From NCBI GenBank assembly GCA_030620375.1, contig JAUXEW010000131.1:1-8020 (forward strand): a DNA stretch of 8,020 nt. The letters are read 5' to 3'. Every line of letters starts with the position of its first letter. The stretch's first letter is position 1. A model generated the notes under the pieces. It searched no databases and was not told the DNA's origin. It was given only the letters and a program-made list of their open reading frames with translations. The position numbers were made by a program, and so were the translations under genes. Shown piece after piece: positions 1-6,335 of the stretch. This DNA is from Desulfobacteraceae bacterium (lineage in GTDB: Bacteria; Desulfobacterota; Desulfobacteria; Desulfobacterales; UBA5616).

Positions 1-729
1 CCTGATTCAGATCCGTTAAGAACCACTTTTCTTAATGAACTGGCTGATCTGGGTTATCCCCGTCAGTTAAGGAACGTTGCGATTTCAAATGGCAGTGGAA
101 ATAGCGTGGGGCTCCCCTTTGGGCCGGGCGATCAGTTAATCGATTTTTCCTCTCCCATCCCTTTTGGCAGCGCATTAGGGTATGCTTATGCCCTTCCGGA
201 TACGTCTCCATCCACACTAATTTTTCATGGAGAGATCAAATTCATATCTTTATGTGAAGATGAAATAGAGGTAGTATATGATACGTTGCCTTATGACACC
301 GCTCCGGGAGGAATGCGAAATACCACTCAGCAGCTTGCCGAATTTTCGGGAGAGATCACAACGGATCATCCTAATCATTGTTTTATACCAACGGTCAGCG
401 CCCTGGACATCGACACACCCGATCTGTTTTATGACATCGCTGATGATCCCGATATCCTGAATAAAACGCCGTTTGATGCTGTTTATTTTCCATCTGTAAA
501 TGAAGATCATGTGGCCATAACCCCCGCCAACTCAGTGTGGTTTTTACAAGAAATTATGTTCGCCGATTTTGAAAATTACCTGTCGAATATTATAATCGGG
601 TTAAAAATATTAACCGGGATGAACGATTTGGACTATGACTTGTCACGCATTGATATGAACGGCGATAATAAGATAGAGATGCGTGATATTATTTATCAAT
701 TGCAGCTTATTTCAGAGACAAGGCAATAA
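1..729 (+). CDS. Secreted alpha/beta-hydrolase-like protein, C-terminal part, with dockerin-like EF-hand module (5' end outside window)
   Basis: The reading frame is open from base 1 and gives 242 residues before TAA, so the start lies off the left edge; the GTG at 106 is internal. The first ~190 residues (NGSGN near 30-34, YDTAPGG near 97-104, HCFIPTVSALD at 126-136, NEDH at 167-170) resemble the C-terminal part of secreted lipase/esterase-like alpha/beta hydrolases known to me from Bacteroidetes and deltaproteobacteria. His170 could be the catalytic histidine, but the nucleophile would be off-window, so this is inference. The tail carries a leucine-rich helix, then an EF-hand-type loop at 218-229 (DMNGDNKIEMRD) with Asp/Asn at loop positions 1, 3, 5 and 12, as in dockerin repeats. 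Only one clear loop is visible, whereas classical dockerins have two, so it may be a single-repeat dockerin-like tail. Export is inferred from the domain type; no signal peptide can be seen here. The next gene starts about 4 bases after the stop. Confidence 0.72.
   Translation, partial: PDSDPLRTTFLNELADLGYPRQLRNVAISNGSGNSVGLPFGPGDQLIDFSSPIPFGSALGYAYALPDTSPSTLIFHGEIKFISLCEDEIEVVYDTLPYDTAPGGMRNTTQQLAEFSGEITTDHPNHCFIPTVSALDIDTPDLFYDIADDPDILNKTPFDAVYFPSVNEDHVAITPANSVWFLQEIMFADFENYLSNIIIGLKILTGMNDLDYDLSRIDMNGDNKIEMRDIIYQLQLISETRQ
720..723 (+). promoter_or_regulatory. Probable ribosome binding site deciding the TTG start of the ClC gene
   Basis: AAGG lies 10 bases before TTG 734 and overlaps the end of the upstream gene. 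No comparable purine-rich site precedes the alternative GTG 683. The short spacing suggests translational coupling between the two genes. This is a weak motif, so the start remains an inference. Confidence 0.4.
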
Positions 730-733
730 AATA

Positions 734-2497
734 TTGGATCGTCAGGCCGAAGAAAAGAATTTACTGTCCCGCCTGCTGAGCAACAGAGAAGACTCTATTA
801 TGGTTGTATTGGGTGTTGTGGTAGGGCTTGCCGGGGGGATCGGCGCTGTTGGGTTTCGTTATCTTATCAATTTGTTTCAACGTATGGCGTACGGCGCTGA
901 CGGCAATTTGCTTGATGTGGTGCTCAATGTCGCCTGGTATTACCGGCTATGGATTCCGGCCGCTGGAGGCCTTCTGGTCGGATTTATCGTATTTTTCTGG
1001 GCCAGGGAGGCCAAGGGGCATGGCGTTCCGGAAGTAATGGAGGCCATTGCGGTAAAAAGGGGAATTATCAGGATGCGGGTAGTGATCGCCAAAACCCTGG
1101 CGTCGGCCGTCTGCATCGGAAGCGGCGGTTCGGTTGGAAGGGAGGGGCCTATCGTGCAGATCGGCTCGGCCATAGGGTCGACAACCGGACAACTGCTGAA
1201 GGTATCGGCGTCGAGGATGCGTACCCTTGTCGGTTGCGGGGCGGCCGCGGGTATTGCGGCTACTTTTAATGCGCCGATAGCCGGAGCCATGTTTGCGCTT
1301 GAGATTGTGCTCGGTGATTTCGGTCTTGCCACCTTCAGCCCCATTGTTATATCTGCGGTAACGGCCACGGTGGTTTCCCGTTATTTTCTCGGCGACTTCC
1401 CGGCATTTATTGTACCCGCTTATGAACTGGTCAGTGCCTGGGAATTTCCATTTTATGTGGTTATGGGGCTTTTGTGTGCTCTGGTTGCGGTTTCTTTTAT
1501 TAAGATGCTGTATCTGACTGAGGATTTTTTTAACGGATTAAAATTTCCGGGATATCTAAAATCCGCGTCAGGAGGCATTCTTTTGGGAATTGCAGGCGTA
1601 TATGTCCCGCAGATACTGGGTGTCGGGTACGGCGCCATCGATCTGGCCCTGCTGCAAGAATATTCATGGGGGCTGATGCTGGTTCTGCTGGTATTGAAAA
1701 TTCTGGCAACATCAGTTACCATCGGGTCAGGTGGGTCGGGTGGCATATTCGCCCCTTCGCTTTTTATGGGGGCTATGGCCGGCGGTGTTTTCGGAGCCCT
1801 GGTTCATCATTTTTTCCCGGAGATAACCGCGGCTCCCGGAGCATACAGTATCGTCGGGATGGGAGCGGTGGTGAGCGCCACAACTCAAGCCCCGATTACC
1901 GGTATATTAATGCTCTTTGAGATGACCGGCGGTTATAAAATTATCCTGCCGCTGATGATTACGTGCATCATCAGTTCATTGGTAGGGAAATGGCTGTTTA
2001 AGGAATCGATTTATACCGTAAAACTGATTAAAAGAGGAATTGATATAAAAGCGGGAAAGGAAGTAAATGTGCTGAAATCCATCCCGGTCAGGGATGTCAT
2101 GAATCCGGATGTTGAGTACGTTCATGAAGGGCTGAGCCTGAGGCAGTTGTCTGAAAAAATATCAAAAAGCAAATACAACAGTTTTCCGGTATTAAATGAA
2201 ACAAAGCAGCTTATCGGAATACTGTCATATAACGATTATTCCAAAGCGATGTTTGAGGAAGATTTGATGAATCTGGTGGTGGCGACAGACCTTGCGACCA
2301 TGGATGTGGTTACCGTAAGGATGGACGACAGTCTGTATGATGCATTGGAACTGATTGCCCCCAAAGATTTTTCGATTATCCCGGTGGTTTCTTCTGACTC
2401 ACCGTCTAACTTGGTGGGTGTCATAAGCCGCCGTGATATAATAGGCGCGTATGAAAAGGCAGTGATTAAGAAATCGATTCTCAATACAGGGGAGTAA
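734..2497 (+). CDS. ClC-family chloride/anion transporter with C-terminal tandem CBS domains
   Basis: Inner-membrane ClC protein of 587 residues from a TTG start. Family landmarks are in order: GHGVP at residues 95-99 (usually GSGIP), GREGP at 135-139 with the gating glutamate Glu137, FNAPIAGAMFALEI at 178-191, GSGGSGGIFAP at 331-341, and the pore tyrosine Tyr427. Two CBS domains follow at about 449-505 and 517-575; CBS pairs in this family usually bind adenine nucleotides and tune transport. Hydrophobic helices fill residues 25-435. The gating glutamate is kept, but the position of the internal proton glutamate (Glu203 of E. coli ClcA) is Ile191, and the central serine of GSGIP is His96, so ion selectivity and proton coupling cannot be assumed. 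Start choice: TTG 734 has AAGG at 720-723 and follows the upstream stop by 4 bases. GTG 683 is in frame but overlaps the upstream gene by 47 bases and has a weak ribosome site; ATG 800 would cut into the first membrane helix. Confidence 0.93.
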   Translation: MDRQAEEKNLLSRLLSNREDSIMVVLGVVVGLAGGIGAVGFRYLINLFQRMAYGADGNLLDVVLNVAWYYRLWIPAAGGLLVGFIVFFWAREAKGHGVPEVMEAIAVKRGIIRMRVVIAKTLASAVCIGSGGSVGREGPIVQIGSAIGSTTGQLLKVSASRMRTLVGCGAAAGIAATFNAPIAGAMFALEIVLGDFGLATFSPIVISAVTATVVSRYFLGDFPAFIVPAYELVSAWEFPFYVVMGLLCALVAVSFIKMLYLTEDFFNGLKFPGYLKSASGGILLGIAGVYVPQILGVGYGAIDLALLQEYSWGLMLVLLVLKILATSVTIGSGGSGGIFAPSLFMGAMAGGVFGALVHHFFPEITAAPGAYSIVGMGAVVSATTQAPITGILMLFEMTGGYKIILPLMITCIISSLVGKWLFKESIYTVKLIKRGIDIKAGKEVNVLKSIPVRDVMNPDVEYVHEGLSLRQLSEKISKSKYNSFPVLNETKQLIGILSYNDYSKAMFEEDLMNLVVATDLATMDVVTVRMDDSLYDALELIAPKDFSIIPVVSSDSPSNLVGVISRRDIIGAYEKAVIKKSILNTGE

Positions 2498-2597
2498 ACC
2501 AGCATCCGCCGGAACGACCCGGGAAATTAAATTTGGTTAATGTCAGCGTAACCATGCAAAATCATGGGATACACCAACAAAATAGGAGGTATCTGTT
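2498..2597 (+). promoter_or_regulatory. Intergenic leader of the CNB-PilZ gene with two overlapping inverted repeats and a strong RBS
   Basis: This 100-base gap has no convincing terminator after the ClC gene. It holds TGGTTA/TAACCA (2534-2539 and 2549-2554, 9-base spacer) and CCATG/CATGG (2552-2556 and 2563-2567, 6-base spacer). The two repeats share bases 2552-2554, so as RNA hairpins only one could form at a time. They could instead be operator half-sites or chance. The ribosome site AGGAGGT at 2584-2590 sits about 8 bases before ATG 2598. I see no good sigma-70 or sigma-54 promoter, so transcription may continue from upstream. Confidence 0.35.
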
Positions 2598-3623
2598 ATG
2601 ACGGAACTTCTAGAGCAAGAAAAATTGGTTGATCAGCATGTCAAGGAAAATAATATTGAAGCTGCGGTAAAGTTATTATTTGATCTTATTGTAATTTATG
2701 CTGAGAAAAAAGACTTCATTAAAGCAGACGCGTTGAGGGACAGGCTTCTTGAAGTTGACCCAATGGCCCTAAACGAGATCATGAAGTCCGGTGACATAAT
2801 TGAAGAAGGAAAAACCAAATCTATGGATCAGGCTCACTTAAGTGCTTGGTCGGGGCTATATAACACCCTCAGCAGTGAAGAGACGTACGCCCTTTATTAT
2901 GCCATGAAAGAGCGTGTTTTTGAGCCCGGTGAGATCGTTTTTGAACAAGGGGATAAGCGTCCTAATCTCTATTTTATTGATCAGGGTGAATTAAAAATGA
3001 CTTATAGCCGGGAGGGGCAGGAAACGTTAATAAAAAAAATAGGTGCCGGTGATTTTGCAGGAGACGATACATTTTTTTCCACCACGGTGTCTAACTCCGT
3101 CTCATTGATAACAGAATCTCAAGTAACATTAAGGTTTTTAGAAAAAAATATCTTAAGAAAGTGGAATGACAGCGTCCCGGAGTTGGATAGAAAGTTAAAT
3201 AATTATTGTATGACGTCAGGAACAATTCATGACGTTATGAAAGATATGAATCTTAATCGTAGAACTCATGAGCGGATCAAGATATCAGGAATCGGGACAT
3301 TCCAATTGCTGAATAAATCAGGAGAGGCAATGGGCAATCCGTTCAAGGGAACCCTGTCTAACATTTCTGTAGGCGGGATATGCTTTCTTATCAGAATTTT
3401 AAAAATAGAAACGGCTCGCCTTTTGTTGAACCGGAAATTGAGCATAAAATTTGCAGCTCCTATCAGGAAGGACCACCAGACAGAGATTGATCAGGTTGGA
3501 ACCATTGTCGGTGTTCGTGGAGATGCGTTTGGTGAATATTCAATGCATGTTAAATTTGACCAACTGTTGAGTGAAGAATTGCTTCAAATGGTTAAGAGGA
3601 GCGCCCTGCATCTAAAGGCGTAA
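2598..3623 (+). CDS. Cyclic-nucleotide-binding-fold protein fused to a C-terminal PilZ (c-di-GMP-binding) domain
   Basis: A 341-residue cytoplasmic protein with no signal peptide or membrane segment. Residues 1-65 are helical and resemble a short TPR-like repeat unit. Residues ~88-205 form a CRP/FNR-type cyclic-nucleotide-binding (CNB) domain: GEIVFEQGDKRPNLYFIDQGELK at 111-133 is the standard beta-roll entry, and GDFAGDD at 151-157 begins the phosphate-binding cassette. Aligned by eye to E. coli CRP, Gly71 is kept (Gly155), Glu72 is Asp156 and Arg82 is Asn166, so classical cAMP/cGMP binding is doubtful. No helix-turn-helix DNA-binding domain follows. Instead residues ~218-338 are PilZ, with RxxxR at 222-226 and NxSxxG at 255-260, the canonical c-di-GMP contacts. 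The likely role is a second-messenger-controlled regulator of motility, surface behaviour or secretion acting through protein contacts. The start is fixed by AGGAGGT 8 bases upstream. The next gene follows after 62 bases, perhaps in the same operon. Confidence 0.88.
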   Translation: MTELLEQEKLVDQHVKENNIEAAVKLLFDLIVIYAEKKDFIKADALRDRLLEVDPMALNEIMKSGDIIEEGKTKSMDQAHLSAWSGLYNTLSSEETYALYYAMKERVFEPGEIVFEQGDKRPNLYFIDQGELKMTYSREGQETLIKKIGAGDFAGDDTFFSTTVSNSVSLITESQVTLRFLEKNILRKWNDSVPELDRKLNNYCMTSGTIHDVMKDMNLNRRTHERIKISGIGTFQLLNKSGEAMGNPFKGTLSNISVGGICFLIRILKIETARLLLNRKLSIKFAAPIRKDHQTEIDQVGTIVGVRGDAFGEYSMHVKFDQLLSEELLQMVKRSALHLKA

Positions 3624-3671
3624 TGGTTCACTGGAGTCAGCACTTTTTCCGAATAGACCCCGGAATAAAAC

Positions 3672-3679
3672 AAGGAGGT
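3672..3679 (+). promoter_or_regulatory. Strong ribosome binding site deciding the start of the iron-sulfur protein
   Basis: AAGGAGGT, 6 bases before ATG 3686. It excludes the longer in-frame start at 3623, which would translate through the ribosome site. Confidence 0.8.
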
Positions 3680-3685
3680 AAAAAC

Positions 3686-4771
3686 ATGGGTAACATTGAA
3701 AAGACATACCGTGATCTTCAGCAACACCTTGATAAGGAGACGCTAGGTTTTCCGGCAACGGAATCCGGTTCCGATATTCGAATTTTAAAGCAACTCTTTC
3801 CACCGGACCAGGCAAAAGCCGCTTTGTACCTGACGTATAAACCCGAGACCATTGAGGATATATTTGTTCGGGCAAAAAACAGTGGGTTGTCCATTGGAGA
3901 ATTGGAACGCCTGCTGGATGAATGCGCCAGAGGAGGGGTTATTGTCTATCGGAAAACCGATGGCGTAAAATATTATGGAACCCTTCACTTTTTAATCGGT
4001 ATGGCTGAAGGGGGAATGCACGGTGAACCTTCGCCTGAATTTTTAAAGGCTCTGGAGGAGTATGTCAATGACGGCCTGTTTTTCGGGGCGTTTTTAAACA
4101 CCAAGGTGTCCCAGATGCGGACCATTCCCATCGAACAAAGCATTACCACCAAACATCAAATCGGTTCTTATGATGCGTTAAAGGAAGTCGTAAATGCCTC
4201 TGAAGGGCCTTTTGCCGTTATCCCCTGTGTGTGCCGGGAAGGCTCAAAGAGGGCCGACACCCCCTGTGTTAAAACCTCCCGGTTGGAAACCTGCATGATT
4301 TTTCATGATGCGGCCCGGTCGGCCATCGAATTCGGGAAAGCACGCGAGTTAACCCGGGATGAGGCGCTTGATATATTGAGAAAAAATGAAGAAGACGGGC
4401 TGGTGCTTCAGCCGTCCAATACAAAGGAGATAGAATATATCTGCTCCTGCTGCGGGTGCTGCTGCGGTATTTTACAGTTTCACAAGATGCTGCCGGATCC
4501 GGTTGATCACTGGACAACCAACTTTTTTGCCCGGGTGGATCCGGAGGCCTGTACGGCTTGCGGGGTCTGCGAGGATACGTGCCAGGTGGACGCCGTGAAA
4601 GTGAATGAGGATCAAGATATGGCGATGGTGGATTTGAAGCGCTGTCTCGGCTGCGGCAACTGTGTTCCGAGCTGCCCGGAAGAGGCGATCGTTCTTGAAA
4701 AGAAAGAATCGGAATTCGTTCCACCGGAAACCTCAGACGATCTCAATGAAATAATCATGACCAATAAGTAA
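3686..4771 (+). CDS. Cysteine-rich 4Fe-4S ferredoxin-type protein with N-terminal winged-helix-like region
   Basis: A 361-residue soluble protein with 19 cysteines. The C-terminal part is a bacterial-type two-cluster ferredoxin domain: CxxCxxCxxxC at 289-299 and CxxCxxCxxxCP at 320-331, each expected to hold a [4Fe-4S] cluster and pass electrons. Upstream are two further cysteine groups: CVCR (181-184) with Cys194 and Cys203, and CSCCGCCC at 253-260. These could bind extra iron-sulfur or other metal centres. The N-terminal ~110 residues look helical, like a winged-helix-type module (LSIGELERLLDECARGGVIV near 68-87), seen in similar deltaproteobacterial iron-sulfur proteins. The redox partner is unknown and neighbouring genes do not identify it. 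ATG 3686 was chosen because AAGGAGGT (3672-3679) lies 6 bases upstream; the in-frame ATG 3623, overlapping the previous stop, has no ribosome site and would add 21 unlikely residues. The gene ends 4 bases before a terminator hairpin. Confidence 0.85.
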   Translation: MGNIEKTYRDLQQHLDKETLGFPATESGSDIRILKQLFPPDQAKAALYLTYKPETIEDIFVRAKNSGLSIGELERLLDECARGGVIVYRKTDGVKYYGTLHFLIGMAEGGMHGEPSPEFLKALEEYVNDGLFFGAFLNTKVSQMRTIPIEQSITTKHQIGSYDALKEVVNASEGPFAVIPCVCREGSKRADTPCVKTSRLETCMIFHDAARSAIEFGKARELTRDEALDILRKNEEDGLVLQPSNTKEIEYICSCCGCCCGILQFHKMLPDPVDHWTTNFFARVDPEACTACGVCEDTCQVDAVKVNEDQDMAMVDLKRCLGCGNCVPSCPEEAIVLEKKESEFVPPETSDDLNEIIMTNK

Positions 4772-4775
4772 AAAG

Positions 4776-4800
4776 CCGGGTCCTTTGGACCCGGATTTTT
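4776..4800. terminator. Bidirectional rho-independent terminator between convergent genes
   Basis: A perfect 8-bp stem (4776-4783 pairs with 4787-4794, CCGGGTCC/GGACCCGG) with a TTT loop. On the plus strand it is followed by a T-run (4796-4800); on the minus strand the A-run 4771-4774 gives a T-run. It ends the plus-strand iron-sulfur gene (stop at 4771) and the minus-strand acyl-CoA synthetase. The synthetase stop codon (4799-4801) lies inside the plus-strand T-tract, so the two genes share the structure with almost no spare sequence. Confidence 0.92.
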
Positions 4801-6319
4801 ACTTGTACTTCTCCAAAATAACCCGTTTCATCAGTTTCCCGGCCGGTGTCCGTGGGAATTCTTCCATGAAATCAATGGTTTTCGGGCATTTAATATGGGA
4901 TATGCGGCCTCTGCAATACTCTATCAATTCTTTTTCCAGTTTCGGGCCCGCTTCCGCCATATTGAGCGGTTGAACAACCGCCTTAATTTCCTCACCAAAC
5001 TCCTCGTTTGGAACCCCGATTACTGCAACATCCACCACCTTGTCGTGCATGATCAGGACATTTTCTGTTTCCTGGGGGTAAATGTTGACGCCGCCTGATA
5101 TAATCATGAAGGATTTCCGGTCCGTTAAATACAAATAGCCCTCTTTATCCAGATATCCGATATCCCCGATGTTGGTCCACCCCTTTTCGTTTCGGCAGGC
5201 GGCTGTTTTCTCCGGTTCCTTGTGGTAAGAGAACGGTCTTCCGGATTCCATGTAGATAATCCCGGGCTCATGTGGTGGCAGTTCGTTTCCGTCATCGTCG
5301 AGAATATGAAGCCTGGCAGTGACGCCCTTGCCGACGGATCCTTTATGGTTAAGCCACTCTTGCGAAGAGATAATCGTTACGATGGACGTTTCGGTGCCTC
5401 CCCAGAATTCCGATAGAATAGGACCCCACCATTCTATCATTTCTTCCTTGGCCTGTATCGGGCATGGCGCCGCCGCATGAATTACCAGTTGCATACTGGT
5501 AATGTCGTATTTGGATCTTATTTCCCCGGGCAGCTTTAACATCCGGATAAACATCGTCGGCACCCATTGAGAATGGGTTACCTTGTGCTGCTCAATTAGC
5601 GACAGGGCTTTTTCAGCATCGAACTTTTCCATCAAAACAACCGTCCCCCCTGACTGTAAAACACTCACTGCAAAAACGGCCGGTGCCGAGTGGTACAAGG
5701 GTTGCGTTGATAGGTAGACCGACTCTTCATTTATCCGGAAAAGGGCGAACGCGCCTTCCATCGACGGATCCAAGGTTCCAACGGGAATATCCGCTATTTC
5801 CCAACGGATTCCCTTTGGACGCCCGGTTGTCCCCGAAGAGTAAAGCATGAATGTTCCGGATATACTGTATTCGATGGGAACCCCTTCATATCGGGAAACT
5901 GTTTCTTCAAACGATTCGTATCCGTCTATGGTCGCTCCCAGCATCAAACGATGGATTACATTCGGAGTACTATCTGAAATTTGTTTGGCCAGTTCAGCAA
6001 ACTTTTCTGATGTGATCAACAGCTTAGACTCGCTGTTGTTGATCACATATTCCATTTCTTCCTGCTTTAAATGCGTACTGATAGTGGTAATCAGCAAACC
6101 GGCATCCATTGCAGCATCAATAATTTCAATGTAGGCTTCGCAGTTTTCCAGAAGAATGGCTATATGGTCCTTCTCCCAGAGCCCGATATCTCGGAAATAT
6201 TGGGCTATCCGGTTGACCTTTCGGTCATATTGCCGCCAGGTGATGATTTGTCCGCTATCGGCCATGATAATAGCCGAGTCGCTGGACTTTGTTTCTGCGT
6301 AACGCGTATGATGTTTCAT
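4799..6319 (-). CDS. AMP-forming acyl-CoA synthetase (ANL superfamily, FadD-like)
   Basis: A 506-residue adenylate-forming enzyme expected to activate a carboxylic acid with ATP to acyl-AMP and then to acyl-CoA. All core motifs are present: the P-loop-like YSSGTTGRPKG at 160-170, EFWGGTETS at 304-312, the GDIGYLDKEGYLYLTDRK stretch at 385-402 including the ribose-binding Asp, the hinge and CoA region SGGVNIYPQETENV at 408-421, and the catalytic lysine Lys495 in TPAGK. The block around PLYHSAP (207-213) and THSQWVPTMFIRMLKLP (248-264) is most like FadD/bile-acid-CoA-ligase type enzymes, suggesting a medium, long or cyclic acid rather than acetate. The substrate is not determined. The length is normal for the family and no signal peptide is seen. 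It starts 16 bases after the stop of the MetE/UroD-like gene with only a weak ribosome site, so it probably depends on cotranscription and translational coupling. Confidence 0.93.
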   Translation of the reverse strand: MKHHTRYAETKSSDSAIIMADSGQIITWRQYDRKVNRIAQYFRDIGLWEKDHIAILLENCEAYIEIIDAAMDAGLLITTISTHLKQEEMEYVINNSESKLLITSEKFAELAKQISDSTPNVIHRLMLGATIDGYESFEETVSRYEGVPIEYSISGTFMLYSSGTTGRPKGIRWEIADIPVGTLDPSMEGAFALFRINEESVYLSTQPLYHSAPAVFAVSVLQSGGTVVLMEKFDAEKALSLIEQHKVTHSQWVPTMFIRMLKLPGEIRSKYDITSMQLVIHAAAPCPIQAKEEMIEWWGPILSEFWGGTETSIVTIISSQEWLNHKGSVGKGVTARLHILDDDGNELPPHEPGIIYMESGRPFSYHKEPEKTAACRNEKGWTNIGDIGYLDKEGYLYLTDRKSFMIISGGVNIYPQETENVLIMHDKVVDVAVIGVPNEEFGEEIKAVVQPLNMAEAGPKLEKELIEYCRGRISHIKCPKTIDFMEEFPRTPAGKLMKRVILEKYK

Positions 6320-6335
6320 CGTCTTATATCGTTCT

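Noticed and set aside
940..1368. 142-residue minus-strand open frame opposite the ClC gene
   Set aside because: It lies wholly antisense to a clearly recognisable ClC coding region and has no domain or ribosome site; it is a shadow frame.
3623..3685. Upstream in-frame ATG for the iron-sulfur gene, overlapping the previous stop
   Set aside because: The strong ribosome site at 3672-3679 fits ATG 3686, and the added residues have no family look.
4269..4724. 151-residue minus-strand open frame opposite the iron-sulfur gene
   Set aside because: Pro/Ser/Arg-rich composition is the mirror of Cys/Gly-rich codons on the other strand; the plus-strand product is clearly real.
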